Assembly (NCBI RefSeq): GCF_001561995.1
Contig: NZ_LLWC01000003.1
Span: forward strand, 27,917-91,916
Length of the DNA stretch: 64,000 nucleotides
Reading direction: 5' to 3'
DNA from: Polycladidibacter hongkongensis
GTDB lineage: Bacteria > Pseudomonadota > Alphaproteobacteria > Rhizobiales > Stappiaceae
In this document: positions 27,409-40,351 of the stretch, one piece after another
Layout of the letters: each line of letters starts with the position of its first letter
How positions within the stretch are numbered: position 1 is the stretch's first letter
Made by a program: the position numbers and the translations under genes
Notes under the pieces: model-generated
The model's input: only the letters and a program-made list of their open reading frames with translations
Databases searched by the model: none
Told to the model about the DNA's origin: nothing

Positions 27409-28293
27409 ATGTTTAATAAAGCTAAAAAACTACTGACTGGACTCGCATTTTTTGCGCTTACAGCCAACGCGCACGCAGATGAAATCACTATCGGCGGTAA
27501 GAACTTTACCGAGCAGCAGTTGCTGTCTTCGATTACAGAACAACTGTTGCAGGCAAAAGGCTTTGAAGTAAGCAATCGTGCAGGCATGGGCACAGCAGCT
27601 GTGCGCGCCGCAATGGAAAATGGTCAGATTGATGTCTACTGGGAATACACCGGTACATCGCTAATCAATTTCAACAAGGTAAAAGAGAAGCTCAGCGCAG
27701 AAGAAACCTACTCACGGGTTAAAGAGTTAGACGCAAAGAAGGGCATCGTTTGGCTCAACGCATCCAAAGCAAATAATACATATGCACTAGCAATGCGTGC
27801 TGCCAAATCGAAGGAAACAGGCATCAGCACTCTGTCAGATTTGGCAAAATCAGTAAATGGTAATGAAGGCTTGACGCTCGGTTGTAACGCAGAGTTCTAC
27901 GCGCGTGCCGATGGCCTTAAGCCACTGCAGAAGGCATATGGTTTCAAGTTTTCTCGCTCCGATGTGAAGCGCATGGATTCTGGCCTTGTGTATCAGGCGC
28001 TGCGTGACGCGCAGGTAGATGTTGGTCTGGTATTTGCTACCGATGGCCGGATCCCCGCATTCGATTTTGTTGTACTTAAAGATGACAAGGGCTACTTCCC
28101 AGCATACGCGCTCGCACCTGTCGTTCGCACAGAAGTACTTGAGGCTAATCCATCTCTCGCAGGTCTGCTAAATGAGGTTTCCGCGAAGCTGGATGACAAG
28201 ATTATGGCATCGCTAAATGCTCAAGTTGACGTTGAAAAAGTCTCTATCGAAAATGTGGCTAAGAAGTTCTTGAAAGACAACGGCTTTATCTAA
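27409..28293 (+). CDS. OpuCC/OsmF-type substrate-binding protein
   Basis: 294 residues, signal peptide ending near AHA-DE at about residue 24. Type II binding fold of the OpuAC/OpuCC family: ITIGGKNFTEQQLLSSITEQLLQAKGF opens the mature protein and QIDVYWEYTGTSLINF is the usual ligand-loop region. No lipobox is visible, so it should be a free periplasmic protein. Last gene of the importer, followed by a hairpin in the mRNA. Confidence 0.88.
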   Translation: MFNKAKKLLTGLAFFALTANAHADEITIGGKNFTEQQLLSSITEQLLQAKGFEVSNRAGMGTAAVRAAMENGQIDVYWEYTGTSLINFNKVKEKLSAEETYSRVKELDAKKGIVWLNASKANNTYALAMRAAKSKETGISTLSDLAKSVNGNEGLTLGCNAEFYARADGLKPLQKAYGFKFSRSDVKRMDSGLVYQALRDAQVDVGLVFATDGRIPAFDFVVLKDDKGYFPAYALAPVVRTEVLEANPSLAGLLNEVSAKLDDKIMASLNAQVDVEKVSIENVAKKFLKDNGFI

Positions 28294-28305
28294 GCAAATC
28301 TAAAG

Positions 28306-28332
28306 GATCAGGGCGATTTCGGTCGCCTGATC
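28306..28332 (+). repeat. Hairpin downstream of the binding-protein gene
   Basis: GATCAGGGCGA (28306-28316) pairs with TCGCCTGATC (28323-28332) with one bulged G and no T-run. Such hairpins often protect the mRNA 3' end of an abundant binding protein while letting some transcription continue to the downstream enzymes. Confidence 0.5.
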
Positions 28333-28364
28333 AACTACAGCCTTACAACAAGTTTGATAAAAAT

Positions 28365-29210
28365 ATGGCGAACTCTCTAAAGGTCGGCGCGGCGCAAATT
28401 TCTAGCGCAATAGGTGATATTGCCGCAAATACTCACAAGCATCTCAGTTGGATTAAGCGGGCAAAAGACTTGAATGTCGAGCTGCTGATCTTTCCCGAGC
28501 TTTCGCTTACCGGCCACTATGGATCAGAAACACTTCTGGATTGTGCCAGAAAAGAAACCGATGCTTGTGTTCATGAGCTTGTTGACGCAGCCGGCGATAT
28601 GACGGTTGTGTTCGGATTGATCGAAGAGGGGAAAGCCGCGCAGTTTTACAATTCTGCACTAGCTATTGCCGGTGGGAAAATACTGCATAAACACCGCAAA
28701 ATAAATATCCCGACCTACGGTAAACTTGAAGAGGGTAAGCACTACGGAAAAGGCCAGAGTATTACACCCTTCTCACTGGCTGAAAACTGGGAAGCTAGCC
28801 TGTTAATTTGCGCAGACTTGTGGAATCCTGCGCTGCCTCATCTGGCATTCATGCAAGATACCACGCTGCTATTGTCGCCCGTTAGTTCTGGTGTGGAAGC
28901 TGTTGGCATGGGTTTTGACAACTCATCAGGCTGGTCCTTGGCGATGCGCTTTTACTCGATGATGTATGGTACTCCGTCTGTCATGGTAAATCGCTGCGGT
29001 GTTGAGAAAGATCTAACGTTCTGGGGTGGATCGCGCATAACCGATGCGTTTGGCAATGAAATTGCAGTCGCTGGCGATACGGAAGAGCTGATTACCGCAG
29101 AGCTCGACTATGAGACCACACGAAGGGCTCGCTATCGATTGCCGACAGTTCGGGATTCCAGTTTGCCATTCATTGCAGACAAAGCCTCAAAAATTTTAAG
29201 GCACCAATAG
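28365..29210 (+). CDS. Nitrilase-superfamily amidohydrolase
   Basis: 281 residues, cytoplasmic. The Glu-Lys-Cys triad is visible: E45 in IFPELSLTG, K112 in HRKINIP and C149 in LLICADLWNP. This superfamily splits C-N bonds in nitriles, amides or carbamoyl compounds. It follows the importer operon by about 70 bp, so its substrate is likely a product of the imported compound. The exact substrate cannot be read from sequence. Confidence 0.82.
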   Translation: MANSLKVGAAQISSAIGDIAANTHKHLSWIKRAKDLNVELLIFPELSLTGHYGSETLLDCARKETDACVHELVDAAGDMTVVFGLIEEGKAAQFYNSALAIAGGKILHKHRKINIPTYGKLEEGKHYGKGQSITPFSLAENWEASLLICADLWNPALPHLAFMQDTTLLLSPVSSGVEAVGMGFDNSSGWSLAMRFYSMMYGTPSVMVNRCGVEKDLTFWGGSRITDAFGNEIAVAGDTEELITAELDYETTRRARYRLPTVRDSSLPFIADKASKILRHQ

Positions 29211-29284
29211 TTCTGCCAAATGTGCAGTTCTCTCCTTCAAATCAGAGCAAATTTACGAGTTTTGCTCTTAAAGAGTGGGCGTCA

Positions 29285-30619
29285 ATGATGCGCGACAACA
29301 AGTTTTATGCGTTCATCACCAATCTCCGCTGGGGTGATGTTCCAACTAGCGTACAAGAGCGCGCACGCCTTTGGCTACTGGATCTGTTGGGCGTGGCGGC
29401 ATCAGGCACGACGACACGCTTGCACGAAATCATTTCGGAGCACGCACGCGAACATTTTGCAGCCGGAAAACAAAGCGTCAGGACCCTCTTTGGTGGTGAT
29501 CGTGTTAGTCCTGTCGGTGCAGCGCTCGTTGGCGGAATGACTATTGACTCGATTGATGCACATGATGGACACAAAATTACCAAGGGGCATGTTGGGTGTG
29601 GCGTGCTTCCCGCACTTTTGGCGAATGGTGATTTAAACCCAGACATGGATGCGAGTGAGTTCTTAACCCAGCTGGTCATCGGATATGAAATTGGCACACG
29701 CGCTGGTATTGCGATGCATAAAACAGCATTGGATTACCATACATCCGGATCGTGGATATCACTTGCTGCCGCCACTATTGTTTCTCGCCACTTAGGCTTG
29801 TGTGAGCAAAAGTTGCGCGAGGCGGTGGGCATTGCTGAGTTCCATGGTGCGCGCGGCCTCATGATGCGCTGTATCGATTATCCCACTATGGTCAAAGATG
29901 GGTCTGGTTGGGGGGCAATGGCCGGGACCTCCGCAGCATTTCTGGCAAACTCTGGTTTTACGGGAGCTCCAACACTGCTTATTGATGCGCCAGAGGTTGC
30001 AGATTTGTGGGCAGACCTTGGTCATCGCTGGCTGACACTGGAGCAGTACTACAAGCCTTATCCGGTCTGCCGTTGGGCTCAACCTACTGTTCAGGCAGTT
30101 TTGAACCTGAAAGAGCAGTATGGTATCGATGCTTCAGATGTAAAAACTATAGAGATTCAGACATTTCACAATGCATGCCGCTTGGCAGTAAAGCACCCGA
30201 AAACCACGGAGCAAGCGCAGTACTCCACGGCCTTTCCCGCTGCCTCTGCCTTGGTCTACGGTAAACTAGGGCCAGAGCAAATTCACGAGAATGCCTTTGC
30301 AAACTCTGAAGTAATTCGGTTGTCTGAAAGCATAACCCTTTGTGAAAACGAGGAGTTTGACAACCACTTTCCGGCTAGGCGCTTCGCTGATGTTAAGTTA
30401 ATCCTAAATGACGGCACCGAATTGAACTCTGGTGCGACGGAAGCCAATGGCGACCCCGAAAACCCGCCCGAGCCAGCTGAAATGCGGCGTAAGTTCTTTG
30501 AATACGCCGAGCCAGTTATAGGCCGAGAGCGGGCAGCAAATATTGAGCAGCAGGTTCTGGGCTTAACACCGGGGCGCTCGATCAAGCCGCTTCTGGATGT
30601 GATACTTAGCGCTCCATGA
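29285..30619 (+). CDS. MmgE/PrpD-family protein
   Basis: 444 residues from the ATG at 29285, where the family's usual opening begins (FITNLRWGDVPTSVQERARLWLLDLLGVAASG); a GTG at 29222 would add 21 odd residues. The family includes 2-methylcitrate dehydratase, aconitate decarboxylase and itaconate-related enzymes. The DSIDAHDGHKITKGHVGCGVLPALLA block near the N-terminus is typical. It is 74 bp behind the nitrilase-like gene and probably co-transcribed. Confidence 0.85.
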   Translation: MMRDNKFYAFITNLRWGDVPTSVQERARLWLLDLLGVAASGTTTRLHEIISEHAREHFAAGKQSVRTLFGGDRVSPVGAALVGGMTIDSIDAHDGHKITKGHVGCGVLPALLANGDLNPDMDASEFLTQLVIGYEIGTRAGIAMHKTALDYHTSGSWISLAAATIVSRHLGLCEQKLREAVGIAEFHGARGLMMRCIDYPTMVKDGSGWGAMAGTSAAFLANSGFTGAPTLLIDAPEVADLWADLGHRWLTLEQYYKPYPVCRWAQPTVQAVLNLKEQYGIDASDVKTIEIQTFHNACRLAVKHPKTTEQAQYSTAFPAASALVYGKLGPEQIHENAFANSEVIRLSESITLCENEEFDNHFPARRFADVKLILNDGTELNSGATEANGDPENPPEPAEMRRKFFEYAEPVIGRERAANIEQQVLGLTPGRSIKPLLDVILSAP

Positions 30620-30669
30620 CGCTATCCGTTAGCGTCTCGACCACTAAGGTGGATTGGGGATAGAGCGCC

Positions 30670-31701
30670 TTAGTTGGGGTTTAGTCCTCGCTTAATCTGC
30701 TCTCTCACCAATACACGTTCCTGACCTGGTGTGAGGCCATATTGTTTTTTATAAGCGCTACCCAGATGAGAAGATGAGACGAAACCGCACCGAAGTGCAA
30801 TGGATGAGATCGCCTCAGTGCTTTCTTTAAGAAGTCGTTGCGCCTCTTTAAGGCGGATTTTGGAGTAAAACTGCTGGGGCGTGATACCAAAGAATTGATG
30901 CCATAAACGTTCTAGTTGCCGCTGACTGAGGTTACTGAGTTTCGCGAGTTTTTGAATTTCGAGTGGATGTTCAAGGTTTTCTTCCATGTGCGATATTGCT
31001 GTGACCATGCGACTATCGTTTATGTTGTAGCGAAGCTGGATCTCCATTCGCTGGTTTTCTCTTGCACCTCGGATGCGACTATGCAAAAACTGCTCAGCAA
31101 TATTGGAAGCTAGATTGGCGTCGTAGTCAGATGATATTTGCATCAACATCAAATCAATTGCGGCGGTGCCCCCTGCGCACGTCCAGCGCCGACGATCTTG
31201 CACATAGATTTCACGGCAGACATTGATATCCGGAAACTCCTCGAGGAATTCAGAGAGGGATTCCCAGTGCAACGTGCAACGATACCCATTCAATAGGCCG
31301 CCCCGTGCAAGCACATATGAGCCATTGCTAATTGCTCCGATTATGGCCCCGCGCCTTGCTTGCGTGCGCAAGTAGTTGGCAATCCGCTTGCTTTGAAGAC
31401 TTGCGGTATCCATACTTGCAATGATAAAAATCCGATCAAACTCCGGCGCACTATCAATTGAAATTGTATTGATCGGGTGACCGCCGCTGGAGGGAACAAG
31501 CCCCCCCTCATCGGACAGTACGGACCATTCATACAAGACTTCGTTCGCAAGTCGATTTGCAGCACGCATCGGATCTGAGAATGAAGCGAAAGCCATCATG
31601 GAAAACTCTGGAAAGAGGATCAGGCCTATCCGAATAGGAGAGGAAGCTGAGCTTACCGCCTGCGGCTTTTCATTAACGCCATAAAGTGCAGTACCGGACA
31701 T
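30670..31701 (-). CDS. GlxA-type AraC-family regulator
   Basis: 343 residues. The N-terminal half (about 22-190) is a DJ-1/PfpI-like amidotransferase fold (RIGLILFPEFSMMAFASFSDPMRAAN) and the C-terminal half (about 225-330) has two AraC helix-turn-helices (KLSNLSQRQLERLWHQFFGITPQQFYSKIRL and ISSIALRCGFVSSSHLGSAYKKQYG). Relatives GbdR and CdhR control glycine betaine and carnitine catabolism. Convergent with the MmgE/PrpD gene and next to a betaine-type importer, it is the likely regulator of this locus. Confidence 0.87.
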   Translation of the reverse strand: MSGTALYGVNEKPQAVSSASSPIRIGLILFPEFSMMAFASFSDPMRAANRLANEVLYEWSVLSDEGGLVPSSGGHPINTISIDSAPEFDRIFIIASMDTASLQSKRIANYLRTQARRGAIIGAISNGSYVLARGGLLNGYRCTLHWESLSEFLEEFPDINVCREIYVQDRRRWTCAGGTAAIDLMLMQISSDYDANLASNIAEQFLHSRIRGARENQRMEIQLRYNINDSRMVTAISHMEENLEHPLEIQKLAKLSNLSQRQLERLWHQFFGITPQQFYSKIRLKEAQRLLKESTEAISSIALRCGFVSSSHLGSAYKKQYGLTPGQERVLVREQIKRGLNPN

Positions 31702-31787
31702 TCCAAAGGCTTTCTGATTATGAACACACGCTGCAATCTAATCAATTGCGATCTAACAGAAAACCACCCTTGGCATGTCTTGGGACT

Positions 31788-34700
31788 TTAGTTGGTGCAC
31801 AACAGTGATTTCAATGCCGACACAGGGTGTTGTAAGTGCAAGCCTTCAGTCTCTTTAACCTGACAGCGACAGGAAAATCCGTCTGCAAGATAGGGCTGGT
31901 TCTCGTTGTGCTGTGAGAGGTGCTGCTTCCAGCTAAGGCTATAGATCTTATTGGACAACTCTCTATTTGCAGCCTCATGCCCGAATGTACCAGCCATGCC
32001 ACAACACCCCGCTTTGGTCGAACTAAGCTGAATGCCAAACTTTTTAAAAACTTGTTTCCAAGCCTCAATCGCGCCCGGTGCAATAGCTTGTTCGGTGCAA
32101 TGACTTAGCAAACGATAGGACACGTGTTCACGGTGGCACTCGTATTGACGGAAATCCTGCTTAAGCATCCACTCCTGCAAAAGCTGCACTTGCACCACCT
32201 GCTCTTGCCCCACCACCTCGCGATATTCACTGCGATATACAAGCGCCATGGAGGGGTCTAAACCAACAAGCGCGATGCCGCTTTGCGCGAGTTCTTTCAA
32301 TTTTGCATTGCTGGCCCTAGCCTGCTTTTCAAATGTTCCCAAGAAGCCATGCACATGGAGGGCTTTACCATTTGCAAGCACCGGTGCCACCCAGACATTC
32401 ACACCCAAGCTTTGAAGCAGATCGACACTATCAAGCACAACCTGATTATCAAAATATGCAAGAAAAGGATCTGGCACTAAAATTACATGATTGTCTGTTT
32501 CATTAATGTGCGAAAGGTTTTCGGGATCCGCAAAGCTGACATTTCGCCGCGCAAGCTCGGCTTGTAGTGATTTTTGCGAGAGTTTTGGTAGCGCGACCAA
32601 ACCCAGCGCGTGAGGCAAGGGGCTTGCAAGCAGCATGTTGGAAAGGCGAGGCAATTTGCTCATCAGTGGCAAAAAGCTCTCTAGAAGGCCAATGGCATAG
32701 TGGCGGAGAGGGCGCAAATACCTTCCATAATACACCTCAAAAAACTTGGCGCGAAATGACGGCACATCGACCTTTATTGGACATTTACCGCTGCAGGATT
32801 TGCATGCCAAGCACGTATCAAGCGCTTCGCGAACTTCGTGAGAAAAGTCGGTAGGGTTTGAACGCAGGGATGTAAAAAGGCGCCTTGAAAAACTCAACAC
32901 CCTGTTTTTTTTTCGCTGCTCTAATGCGGTTTTCCACGGGTCTACACTCAAGGCGCTGAGCTGTGCTAGCCATTCTCTGATGAGTTGCGCTCTACCCTTC
33001 GGTGACTGCCTTCTATCTCGAGTACCTTTCCAAGAAGGGCACATTGCATCGTTGAAATCCCAATTGAAACAAGTACCATTCCCATTGCAGTGCACTGCAT
33101 TTGCGCTTTGCTGGCGAACGTGTGCCGGGATGATACGGTCCCTTTGCCCTTTTGTAGGGACTTCATCGATCTTAAGCAGCTGTCCTTCTACTGGTGCGAC
33201 GATCTTTCCAGGGTTGAACTGGTTGCGCGGATCAAATATTCGTTTCACCTGCTGCATAACCGGATACAACTCACCAAAATACAGCGGTGAAAACTCAGAT
33301 CGAACTCCCTTGCCGTGCTCGCCCCAAAGCAATCCTCCGTAGCTTCTGGTTAAGTTGACAACCTTTTCGGTAACTTCCCTCACAAGGGCTTCAGCGCCCG
33401 GTGCTTTCATATCTAGAGCCGGTCGCACATGCAGAACACCAGCATCCACGTGTCCGAACATGCCATAGTCAAGATTATAACTATCCAAAATGGATCGAAA
33501 TTCAGCGATGAAATCGGCAAGCTTTTCAGGTGGAACAGCGGTGTCTTCTACAAAGGCAACAGGGCGCTTTTCGCCGCTCATATTACCAAGTAACCCAACT
33601 GATTTTTTCCGCATTTCCCAGATGCGTGCAATGTCGTGTCGATTTTTAAGGATCTGGAAACCGCGGCGTCCTGCTTTTGTTTGCGGCTTGGCGAGCGCTT
33701 GGTCTACTCTGCTCAAAGCACTCGTTAGGTCAAGAGGTGAGTAGGCGACGAACTCTACTAGGTTTACCCCTTTTGCAAGTTGCCCTTCATCTTTTGGGAA
33801 AAAATCAGCAACTTCACGCCAGATTATGTCTTGTTGGGCAAGCGTTAGGATTTTTTCGTCAACGGTCTCGATTGATGCTGCACCTAGCGACATGAGAGCA
33901 GGGGCATCACGAAGTGCAGCATCAAAACTCTCGTAACGAACTACCACCAGCGCACTATGCGAAGGAATTGGCAACACGTTTAGTGTGGCCTCTGCAATAA
34001 ACCCTAAAGACCCTTCTGCACCGCAGAACACCGCATTGATATCAAACAGGCCCTCATCATTTCGTAGATGCGCGAGGTCGTAACCTGTTAAGCACCTATT
34101 TAACTTAGGGAATTGGCGTTCGACCACTTCTGCATTCGCGCGCTGCAATTCATCAAGCTGAGAATACACATGACCAGCTAAACCACTATTAATACTTGCT
34201 TGTGTTAGCTGGGCGTCATCCAGTGGCTCAGTGTTCAGTTGGCTTCCATCCGCCAGAATGACGTTTAGCGCGAGTACATGGTCACGAGTTTTACCGTATA
34301 AACATGAGCCTTGACCACTTGCATCGGTAGAAATCATTCCGCCGATAGTGGCTCTGTTAGACGTCGACAGTTCGGGTGCAAAGAACAGTCCATAAGGCGC
34401 AAGGGCTGCGTTTAACTGGTCTTTTACAACACCTGCCTGAACACGCACTCGGCGGTTTTCTGGATCGATCTCCAGAATTTGGTTCATATGCCGCGACACA
34501 TCAACCAAAATACCATTGGTGAGTGACTGCCCGTTAGTGCCCGTTCCGCCGCCTCTGGCTGCCACATAGAGCTCAGAAAACTGCGGTTTTGATAGCAGCT
34601 TTGAAATGCATACAAGGTCGGACGTTGCGCATGGGTAAAGGACGGTCTCTGGAATGAGCTGATAGATTGAGTTGTCTGTGGCCTGAACGATGCGCGTGCT

Positions 34701-34805
34701 TTGTTGACGCGCGATGTCCCCCTGAAACCCTCCGTGCTTTAACTCCTGGCAAAAAGCATCATGAAGAGCATTTGTCGGTGTCTCGGGAAGAAGCTGAGGG
34801 ATCAT
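31788..34805 (-). CDS. FAD- and Fe-S-containing 2-hydroxyacid dehydrogenase (YdiJ type)
   Basis: 1005 residues. A GlcD-like FAD-binding half (VAARGGGTGTNGQSLTNGILVDVSRHMNQI; C-terminal DPRNQFNPGKI), then a ferredoxin-like Fe-S region (CLACKSCSGKCPIKVDVP, about residues 665-682) and a C-terminal CCG-type domain (GCCGMAGTFGHE). This is the one-chain D-lactate/D-2-hydroxyglutarate dehydrogenase layout that passes electrons to quinone. It lies behind a hydrolase and an amidohydrolase on the same strand, separated by a terminator. Confidence 0.87.
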   Translation of the reverse strand: MIPQLLPETPTNALHDAFCQELKHGGFQGDIARQQSTRIVQATDNSIYQLIPETVLYPCATSDLVCISKLLSKPQFSELYVAARGGGTGTNGQSLTNGILVDVSRHMNQILEIDPENRRVRVQAGVVKDQLNAALAPYGLFFAPELSTSNRATIGGMISTDASGQGSCLYGKTRDHVLALNVILADGSQLNTEPLDDAQLTQASINSGLAGHVYSQLDELQRANAEVVERQFPKLNRCLTGYDLAHLRNDEGLFDINAVFCGAEGSLGFIAEATLNVLPIPSHSALVVVRYESFDAALRDAPALMSLGAASIETVDEKILTLAQQDIIWREVADFFPKDEGQLAKGVNLVEFVAYSPLDLTSALSRVDQALAKPQTKAGRRGFQILKNRHDIARIWEMRKKSVGLLGNMSGEKRPVAFVEDTAVPPEKLADFIAEFRSILDSYNLDYGMFGHVDAGVLHVRPALDMKAPGAEALVREVTEKVVNLTRSYGGLLWGEHGKGVRSEFSPLYFGELYPVMQQVKRIFDPRNQFNPGKIVAPVEGQLLKIDEVPTKGQRDRIIPAHVRQQSANAVHCNGNGTCFNWDFNDAMCPSWKGTRDRRQSPKGRAQLIREWLAQLSALSVDPWKTALEQRKKNRVLSFSRRLFTSLRSNPTDFSHEVREALDTCLACKSCSGKCPIKVDVPSFRAKFFEVYYGRYLRPLRHYAIGLLESFLPLMSKLPRLSNMLLASPLPHALGLVALPKLSQKSLQAELARRNVSFADPENLSHINETDNHVILVPDPFLAYFDNQVVLDSVDLLQSLGVNVWVAPVLANGKALHVHGFLGTFEKQARASNAKLKELAQSGIALVGLDPSMALVYRSEYREVVGQEQVVQVQLLQEWMLKQDFRQYECHREHVSYRLLSHCTEQAIAPGAIEAWKQVFKKFGIQLSSTKAGCCGMAGTFGHEAANRELSNKIYSLSWKQHLSQHNENQPYLADGFSCRCQVKETEGLHLQHPVSALKSLLCTN

Positions 34806-34823
34806 TAGTCAGGCCTTAAAACT

Positions 34824-34859
34824 AAAGGCTGATGCAAAGTAATTTCGGCATCAGCCTTT
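34824..34859. terminator. Strong hairpin terminator
   Basis: AAAGGCTGATGC (34824-34835) pairs perfectly with GCATCAGCCTTT (34848-34859); both sides carry A/T tails. It separates the hydrolase gene (ends 34871) from the flavoprotein gene (starts 34805). Confidence 0.75.
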
Positions 34860-34870
34860 TCCGTATGATC

Positions 34871-35848
34871 TTAAAGGGTACTGCGAATACCTTCATCGAT
34901 CTGATGTATTAGGCCTTCAAAGACCGGGTTATCTGCTTGGTTTTGTTGACCGTGAGCCATGCCCTCTACAATCAAGGCACTATCCCCTTTTGGCCCCGGA
35001 TAAACGGAGTGGAGGCGAATAGATTCGGCAGGAGCATGCAAGGAGTTTAATTCCCCATGCACAATCAAAGCAGGAGGAAAATCACCGCTAACACTTGCGA
35101 GTTCCGCTTCTGGGTCAAACTTAACGTAGGTCTTGTAGGATTTCGCACTGATGAGATTACAACCCGGCCAGCGGTCTTCACCAGCTGCCTCTGTGTAGTC
35201 GCCAAGCTGTGAATCTGTATAGGCTTGGGTCGCGGGATCAAGCGGGTAATAACCCAGTTGTGTATCTGTCGTTCCTAAATCGAAGGGAGGAATGCCTGCT
35301 TTGTCATCAAGTGCGGATATACCAGTCTCCGCAGCCTCCGGATTTGCGCGCAGGCTTTGCAGAGCACGCAAGTTTGTGTAGTTCATCGGCACAAAGTAGG
35401 CGATTTGCTCCTTGCCTGCTTTTGCAAGATCGGCAATTGCTGCTAGCGTCGCAACAGAGCCCATCGCCCATGATAGCACTGCAGGCATCTTGCCAAGACG
35501 TTGCTTTGTGGCATCAATCAATGCAAGAAGCTCAATTTTTTGATCTTCTAGGCTGACGTTTGTAACGTTTTGGCCATTGTGATCGTAGTTGTTCCGTACC
35601 GCACGGTTGGTGAAAAAGCCCGTTACATCATAGGTTGTAACTACGTAACCACGCGCCGCAAGCGCGTTGCCGACCAGCTGACCATACATGGAAACGCCAC
35701 CGGTAAAGCCTGAGTTGAAAACCACAGGCGGCAGGTTTTTATCAATGGCTGCATCGTTCGCAGGGCGATAAAGAAACCCTTTTAATTCCAGTTCACCGTC
35801 TTCGAACTTCACCGGAAAGGTGAACTCTTCCTGAATGACTTCAGACAT
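34871..35848 (-). CDS. Alpha/beta hydrolase
   Basis: 325 residues, no signal peptide. The fold shows in VVFNSGFTGGVSMYGQLVGNALAARGYVVTTYDVTGFF and the nucleophile-elbow-like VLSWAMGSVATLAAI, which has A-M-G where many hydrolases have a G-x-S-x-G, so the catalytic serine is uncertain. The C-terminal histidine may be in EGMAHGQQNQ. It overlaps no neighbour but follows the amidohydrolase by 2 bp, so the pair is an operon. Substrate unknown. Confidence 0.78.
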   Translation of the reverse strand: MSEVIQEEFTFPVKFEDGELELKGFLYRPANDAAIDKNLPPVVFNSGFTGGVSMYGQLVGNALAARGYVVTTYDVTGFFTNRAVRNNYDHNGQNVTNVSLEDQKIELLALIDATKQRLGKMPAVLSWAMGSVATLAAIADLAKAGKEQIAYFVPMNYTNLRALQSLRANPEAAETGISALDDKAGIPPFDLGTTDTQLGYYPLDPATQAYTDSQLGDYTEAAGEDRWPGCNLISAKSYKTYVKFDPEAELASVSGDFPPALIVHGELNSLHAPAESIRLHSVYPGPKGDSALIVEGMAHGQQNQADNPVFEGLIHQIDEGIRSTL

Positions 35849-35850
35849 GT

Positions 35851-36762
35851 TTAGTCTTTCTCTTTATGTGGTGTAAAAATCGCATCACATGCATTTTTAA
35901 GCAAAGCTGATGCTTCGACATCAGTTTCTGCGGTGGCCTCATTGGCAACATGCGCGACAAATTGAAGAGCTGTGTATGCTGTGAAGTGATCTGTGAAGGG
36001 AACGCCACTTTGATCTTTCCCAACGTGTGGCGCATCGCTCGCTTCTAGAAGGAGCTTGTTCGCGCCTAGTTTTTCCGTGATGGTACGAACATACATGGCG
36101 ACCATGGCCGGATCGGTGGAGGTGCGGTAACCGGGCCCTTTAAACCAAACGTTTCCCCGACGTGCTGCTTCATCTAATAGTTCGACATAAGGGGACTGCG
36201 TTGTACCCAATTCCGGTTGGCATGTTCCCAAGTGGTCTAAGATTACATTTATGTCTTTGGGAAGCTGCTTAAGAACGAGATAGTTTACTCTTGGGTCTTG
36301 CGCATAGATGTGTAGATGCTGGTCTTCCCGCAACCGGCCTAGCATGCAAGACCACTCAGCACTGCGATAGAGAGCTGGCTCAATCTCTTCAGGCTTGGCA
36401 TCGTGCAACACGATCCGCAATCCCTTGACTTGCGGATGGTTCATGCGCTTCGAAGTTGCATAGGCCGGATCGGCAAGGAGTGTTCCAACCAGTGTAATTG
36501 CACCGTATCTTTGCGGGTTCTGCTGTTGAAGTGCATCAAGTTCTTTGAAAGAGGCAAATACGTTTTCCGAGTCCGGCAGAATACTCAGATGAACATTATT
36601 TATAAGACGTGGACGAAGCCCCATGTCGATTAATTGATCTAAATAGGGCTTTAGGGGGTGAGGCTCCGGCAACGCATATGGCAATGCCTCGCTAATTCTT
36701 GAAAGGTCTTGCTCAGTATAGAGATGTACGTGTGCATCAATAACTTGCCGCAGCGTCTGCAT
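35851..36762 (-). CDS. Amidohydrolase 2-family TIM-barrel hydrolase
   Basis: 303 residues, cytoplasmic. VIDAHVHLYTEQDL near the N-terminus gives the HxH metal site, DVNVILDHLG-type text (INVILDHLGTC) the barrel histidine, and LLLEASDAPHVG the metal aspartate region. These enzymes are lactonases or decarboxylases of small ring compounds. It heads a two-gene operon with the hydrolase. Confidence 0.8.
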   Translation of the reverse strand: MQTLRQVIDAHVHLYTEQDLSRISEALPYALPEPHPLKPYLDQLIDMGLRPRLINNVHLSILPDSENVFASFKELDALQQQNPQRYGAITLVGTLLADPAYATSKRMNHPQVKGLRIVLHDAKPEEIEPALYRSAEWSCMLGRLREDQHLHIYAQDPRVNYLVLKQLPKDINVILDHLGTCQPELGTTQSPYVELLDEAARRGNVWFKGPGYRTSTDPAMVAMYVRTITEKLGANKLLLEASDAPHVGKDQSGVPFTDHFTAYTALQFVAHVANEATAETDVEASALLKNACDAIFTPHKEKD

Positions 36763-37217
36763 GGTTTTTATCCTTGATTTTCAAGAAAACAATACTGACT
36801 TTTGCGAGTTATAAGTGCGGCAAGCTCGACAAAAAGTATCAAAAAATCGCCATCAGCAGCGCGCCTATAGTATGAAGGTGGCTCGTAAGAAAAAAAAGAT
36901 CTGGCGTAGGTTCTCTCAAGCTAAGCGAATTACGGGACTGAATCAGTGAGTACCGGCAACACCGTAAGGACAAGGAGCATCGCCTTTATCGTGGACGAGA
37001 GCAGGCCTCTTCCACAAAAGCGGTACAATAAAACCGACAGGAGTAAGTGGGAAGTCGCTCTGATTTGCGTTTAATACGCCAGATTTCCGATTTATACGGC
37101 CTCACCAAGTATTCTCGGTGAGGTACCAAGCGAGGTTGATAATTGGATTGATAAAAGTGATTGAAATAGCGCTTGCCAGTCTATGACTGGCAAGCAAAGT
37201 AAAACTGGCAAGATTGC
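36763..37217. other. Gene-free region upstream of the amidohydrolase and behind nrdF
   Basis: No ORF of note. It holds two hairpins: CTCACC (37101-37106) / GGTGAG (37117-37122), and the stronger one at 37171-37195 listed as a terminator. The middle part may be decayed coding sequence but I cannot assign it. Confidence 0.5.
37171..37195 (-). terminator. Probable terminator of nrdHIEF
   Basis: GCTTGCCAGT (37171-37180) and ACTGGCAAGC (37186-37195) form a perfect 10-bp stem with a 5-nt loop just past the nrdF stop. The T-run on the minus strand is weak. Confidence 0.6.
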
Positions 37218-40332
<3,115 letters not shown>

Positions 40333-40351
<19 letters not shown>

